This document shows positions 50,875 through 52,157 of a DNA stretch of 52,157 nucleotides, piece by piece. This DNA comes from Marispirochaeta aestuarii (GTDB lineage Bacteria > Spirochaetota > Spirochaetia > JC444 > Marispirochaetaceae). The stretch is from NCBI RefSeq assembly GCF_002087085.1, contig NZ_MWQY01000026.1:1-52157 (forward strand), written 5' to 3'. The notes beneath the pieces were generated by a model. The model was not told the DNA's origin and ran no database searches. It saw nothing but the letters and a program-made list of their open reading frames with translations. Position numbers and translations under genes: made by a program. Each line of letters begins with the position of its first letter. Position 1 is the stretch's first letter.

Positions 50875-52005
50875 ATGAAGCCCAAAGAACGGGTGCGTGC
50901 AGCCATAGCGCATATCGAAACTGAGCAGCTCCCCACCTTCTCCTCCTTCACTCCCAGGCTGGCACAGAAATTGCGAGGGGAGTTGAGTATCCGGGAGGAG
51001 GATGTGGGGATTTATTTCGGAAATGATATGGTCCAGGTCGGTATCGGTATAGAAAAAAGCAATAACTATTCCACCGACCCCGAATATGTGTGTCCCTGGG
51101 GGATAACCTGGCGCAACATCAAAAACAATTTCGGATACTATACAACTATCATCGAGAACCCGCTTGCCGGTGACGAAGCAAAGCTCGATACATGGAGTGT
51201 CCCTGATCCGTCGGAGAAAAAACTCTACGGCGAAATGGAGCGGATTCTGGACCTGTACGGAGATGAGTACTGGATTGCAGGCTCCTGCCGCTGCAGCCTG
51301 TTCGAAACCGCCTGGTACCTGCGCGGACTGGATCAGTTCATGCTCGACATGCTGCTGAACGAAGAATACGTCAACACACTTCTGGACAAGATCATGGAAT
51401 TCCCCCGGGCGGTGCTGCTCGAATACATCCGCATGGGCGTCGATATGGTGTGGATGGGAGACGATGTGGCGTCCCAGCAGGGGATGATGATATCTCCCGA
51501 ACTGTGGAGAAAGTATCTGAAACCGCGCTATGCCAGCCTGTTCAGGGATTTCAAGGACGCCAATCCCGAAATAAAGATTGCCTATCACAGCTGCGGGAAC
51601 TGCGGCGCCATCGTGGAGGAGATGATAGAAATAGGTCTGGATGTGCTTCATCCTGTCCAGCCCCAGGCTATCGATCCGATTGAGACGAAGCAGCGTTTCG
51701 GCGACCGTCTGACCCTGATGGGGGGGCTGGATATCCAGCTCCTGATGCCGAAGGGGAATCCGAAGGATGTTGAAGACGAGGTCCTGCGGCTCATGCGCGG
51801 ATGCGGGAAAGACGGCGGATTTATCCTGGGCGGGGCCCATCACTTCCAGGAGGATACCCCTACGGGGAATATTCAGGCTCTTTACAGGACCATTCAGGAA
51901 CACGCCCTCACATCGGATAGTTTTCGTAAGCCTGTTGAATCAACCAGGGAAGTTTTTTCCCGGCTGAAGGAAAAACTGAACCGCGATTCAAAGATCGTAC
52001 CTTAG
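50875..52005 (+). CDS. URO-D-superfamily protein 2, module B
   Basis: 376 residues of the uroporphyrinogen decarboxylase superfamily. The N-terminus is MKPKERVRAAIAHIETEQLP. The metal-site segment reads AYHSCGNCGAIVEEMI near 240, with an extra Cys three residues after the family Cys. The C-terminal position of the MtaA Cys is His (GGAHHFQEDTPTGN near 323). Possible substrate residues lie in GSCRCSLFETAWYLRG near 140. It follows dctM by 22 bases and is probably co-transcribed. The ATG at 50875 fits family homology; an ATG at 50839 lies inside dctM. Function unknown; it differs enough from protein 1 to be a different enzyme or subunit. Confidence 0.82.
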   Translation: MKPKERVRAAIAHIETEQLPTFSSFTPRLAQKLRGELSIREEDVGIYFGNDMVQVGIGIEKSNNYSTDPEYVCPWGITWRNIKNNFGYYTTIIENPLAGDEAKLDTWSVPDPSEKKLYGEMERILDLYGDEYWIAGSCRCSLFETAWYLRGLDQFMLDMLLNEEYVNTLLDKIMEFPRAVLLEYIRMGVDMVWMGDDVASQQGMMISPELWRKYLKPRYASLFRDFKDANPEIKIAYHSCGNCGAIVEEMIEIGLDVLHPVQPQAIDPIETKQRFGDRLTLMGGLDIQLLMPKGNPKDVEDEVLRLMRGCGKDGGFILGGAHHFQEDTPTGNIQALYRTIQEHALTSDSFRKPVESTREVFSRLKEKLNRDSKIVP

Positions 52006-52059
52006 TTCAGGAAAGCCTTCCTTCGCGCTTCATAATTTGTTAATAAAAGGAGACAGTAC

Positions 52060-52157
52060 GTGAAAAACACTTATACCCCGGAAGAAAAACGCAGCCTCCT
52101 CAGGGATACCTGGCTCATGAAGGAGACGGGTGTCGTCCCGTTCATGATAGAGCTCGG
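52060..52157 (+). CDS. Start of a further module B gene, cut by the window end
   Basis: A GTG start at 52060 with AAGGAG 8-13 bases upstream. The first 32 residues read KNTYTPEEKRSLLRDTW after the initiator and then LMKETGVVPFMIELG, still open at the window edge. The PEEKRSLLRDTW and VPFMIELG segments could begin another URO-D-superfamily protein, but 32 residues are too few to assign it. It follows the URO-D-like gene by 54 bases on the same strand, so it belongs to module B. Confidence 0.6.
   Translation, partial: MKNTYTPEEKRSLLRDTWLMKETGVVPFMIEL

Overview
The window is about 52 kb of protein-dense bacterial DNA, mostly near 55-60% G+C by eye, with no rRNA, tRNA, integrase, transposase or CRISPR array that I can recognise. 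It suggests a strictly anaerobic, fermentative diderm. Evidence is the flavodiiron protein and rubrerythrin (oxygen defence), a complete [FeFe]-hydrogenase maturation set (HydE, HydF, HydG), a Mbh-type Mrp ion-transport operon, and two TRAP transporters. Paired LysM and small lipoproteins, and an RND adaptor that lacks the usual helical hairpin (as Borrelia BesA does), point to a free-living Spirochaetaceae-like organism. This placement is inference and has not been tested by phylogeny.

Layout. 0.1-11 kb: short-chain dehydrogenase, a tandem non-coding repeat, flavodiiron protein, two lipoprotein-type genes, rubrerythrin, an aminotransferase, an RND efflux pair and a DMT transporter. 11.1-14.3 kb (minus strand): an unusual four-gene operon. 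It encodes a small HypA-like zinc-ribbon protein starting MHE, a soluble ABC ATPase, a HypB-like GTPase and a solute-binding-fold protein with no signal peptide. I consider it the best candidate for an undescribed system, probably metal handling or metalloenzyme maturation. 14.4-19.3 kb: a PII-like protein, a PTS EIIA-like protein and eight Mrp/Mbh antiporter subunits in the gene order of archaeal Mbh operons, without a hydrogenase module. 19.4-27 kb: envelope hypotheticals, an HD-GYP phosphodiesterase and a large beta-propeller hybrid histidine kinase.

27.1-34 kb: TRAP module A (dctP, dctQ, dctM and a URO-D/MtaA-like protein), followed by a LytS-type kinase and a LytTR regulator. The stretch from about 27.8 to 31.97 kb is markedly AT-rich. 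Its right edge falls abruptly inside the kinase gene, in the HAMP region, so the kinase looks like a mosaic of an acquired sensor half and a resident catalytic half. 34-40.4 kb: an AEC carrier, a probable pseudokinase, and four polyol or sugar-acid oxidoreductases. 40.6-45.9 kb: the hydrogenase maturation operon (TM1266-like regulator, hydG, hydE, an aspartase-family lyase, hydF). 46-52.2 kb: an SGNH hydrolase and TRAP module B (URO-D-like, dctP, dctQ, dctM, URO-D-like, and the start of one more gene), with normal G+C and a near-consensus promoter.

How the parts fit. The two TRAP modules each pair a carboxylate-type importer with URO-D-superfamily proteins, which suggests uptake followed by cytoplasmic methyl transfer or decarboxylation of an unknown substrate. 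In each module a hairpin between dctP and dctQ would allow excess binding protein to be made. The sensors beside module A could detect the substrate. The hydrogenase maturation set implies H2-evolving fermentation, although no hydrogenase structural gene lies in the window. No intergenic stretch exceeds 300 bases.
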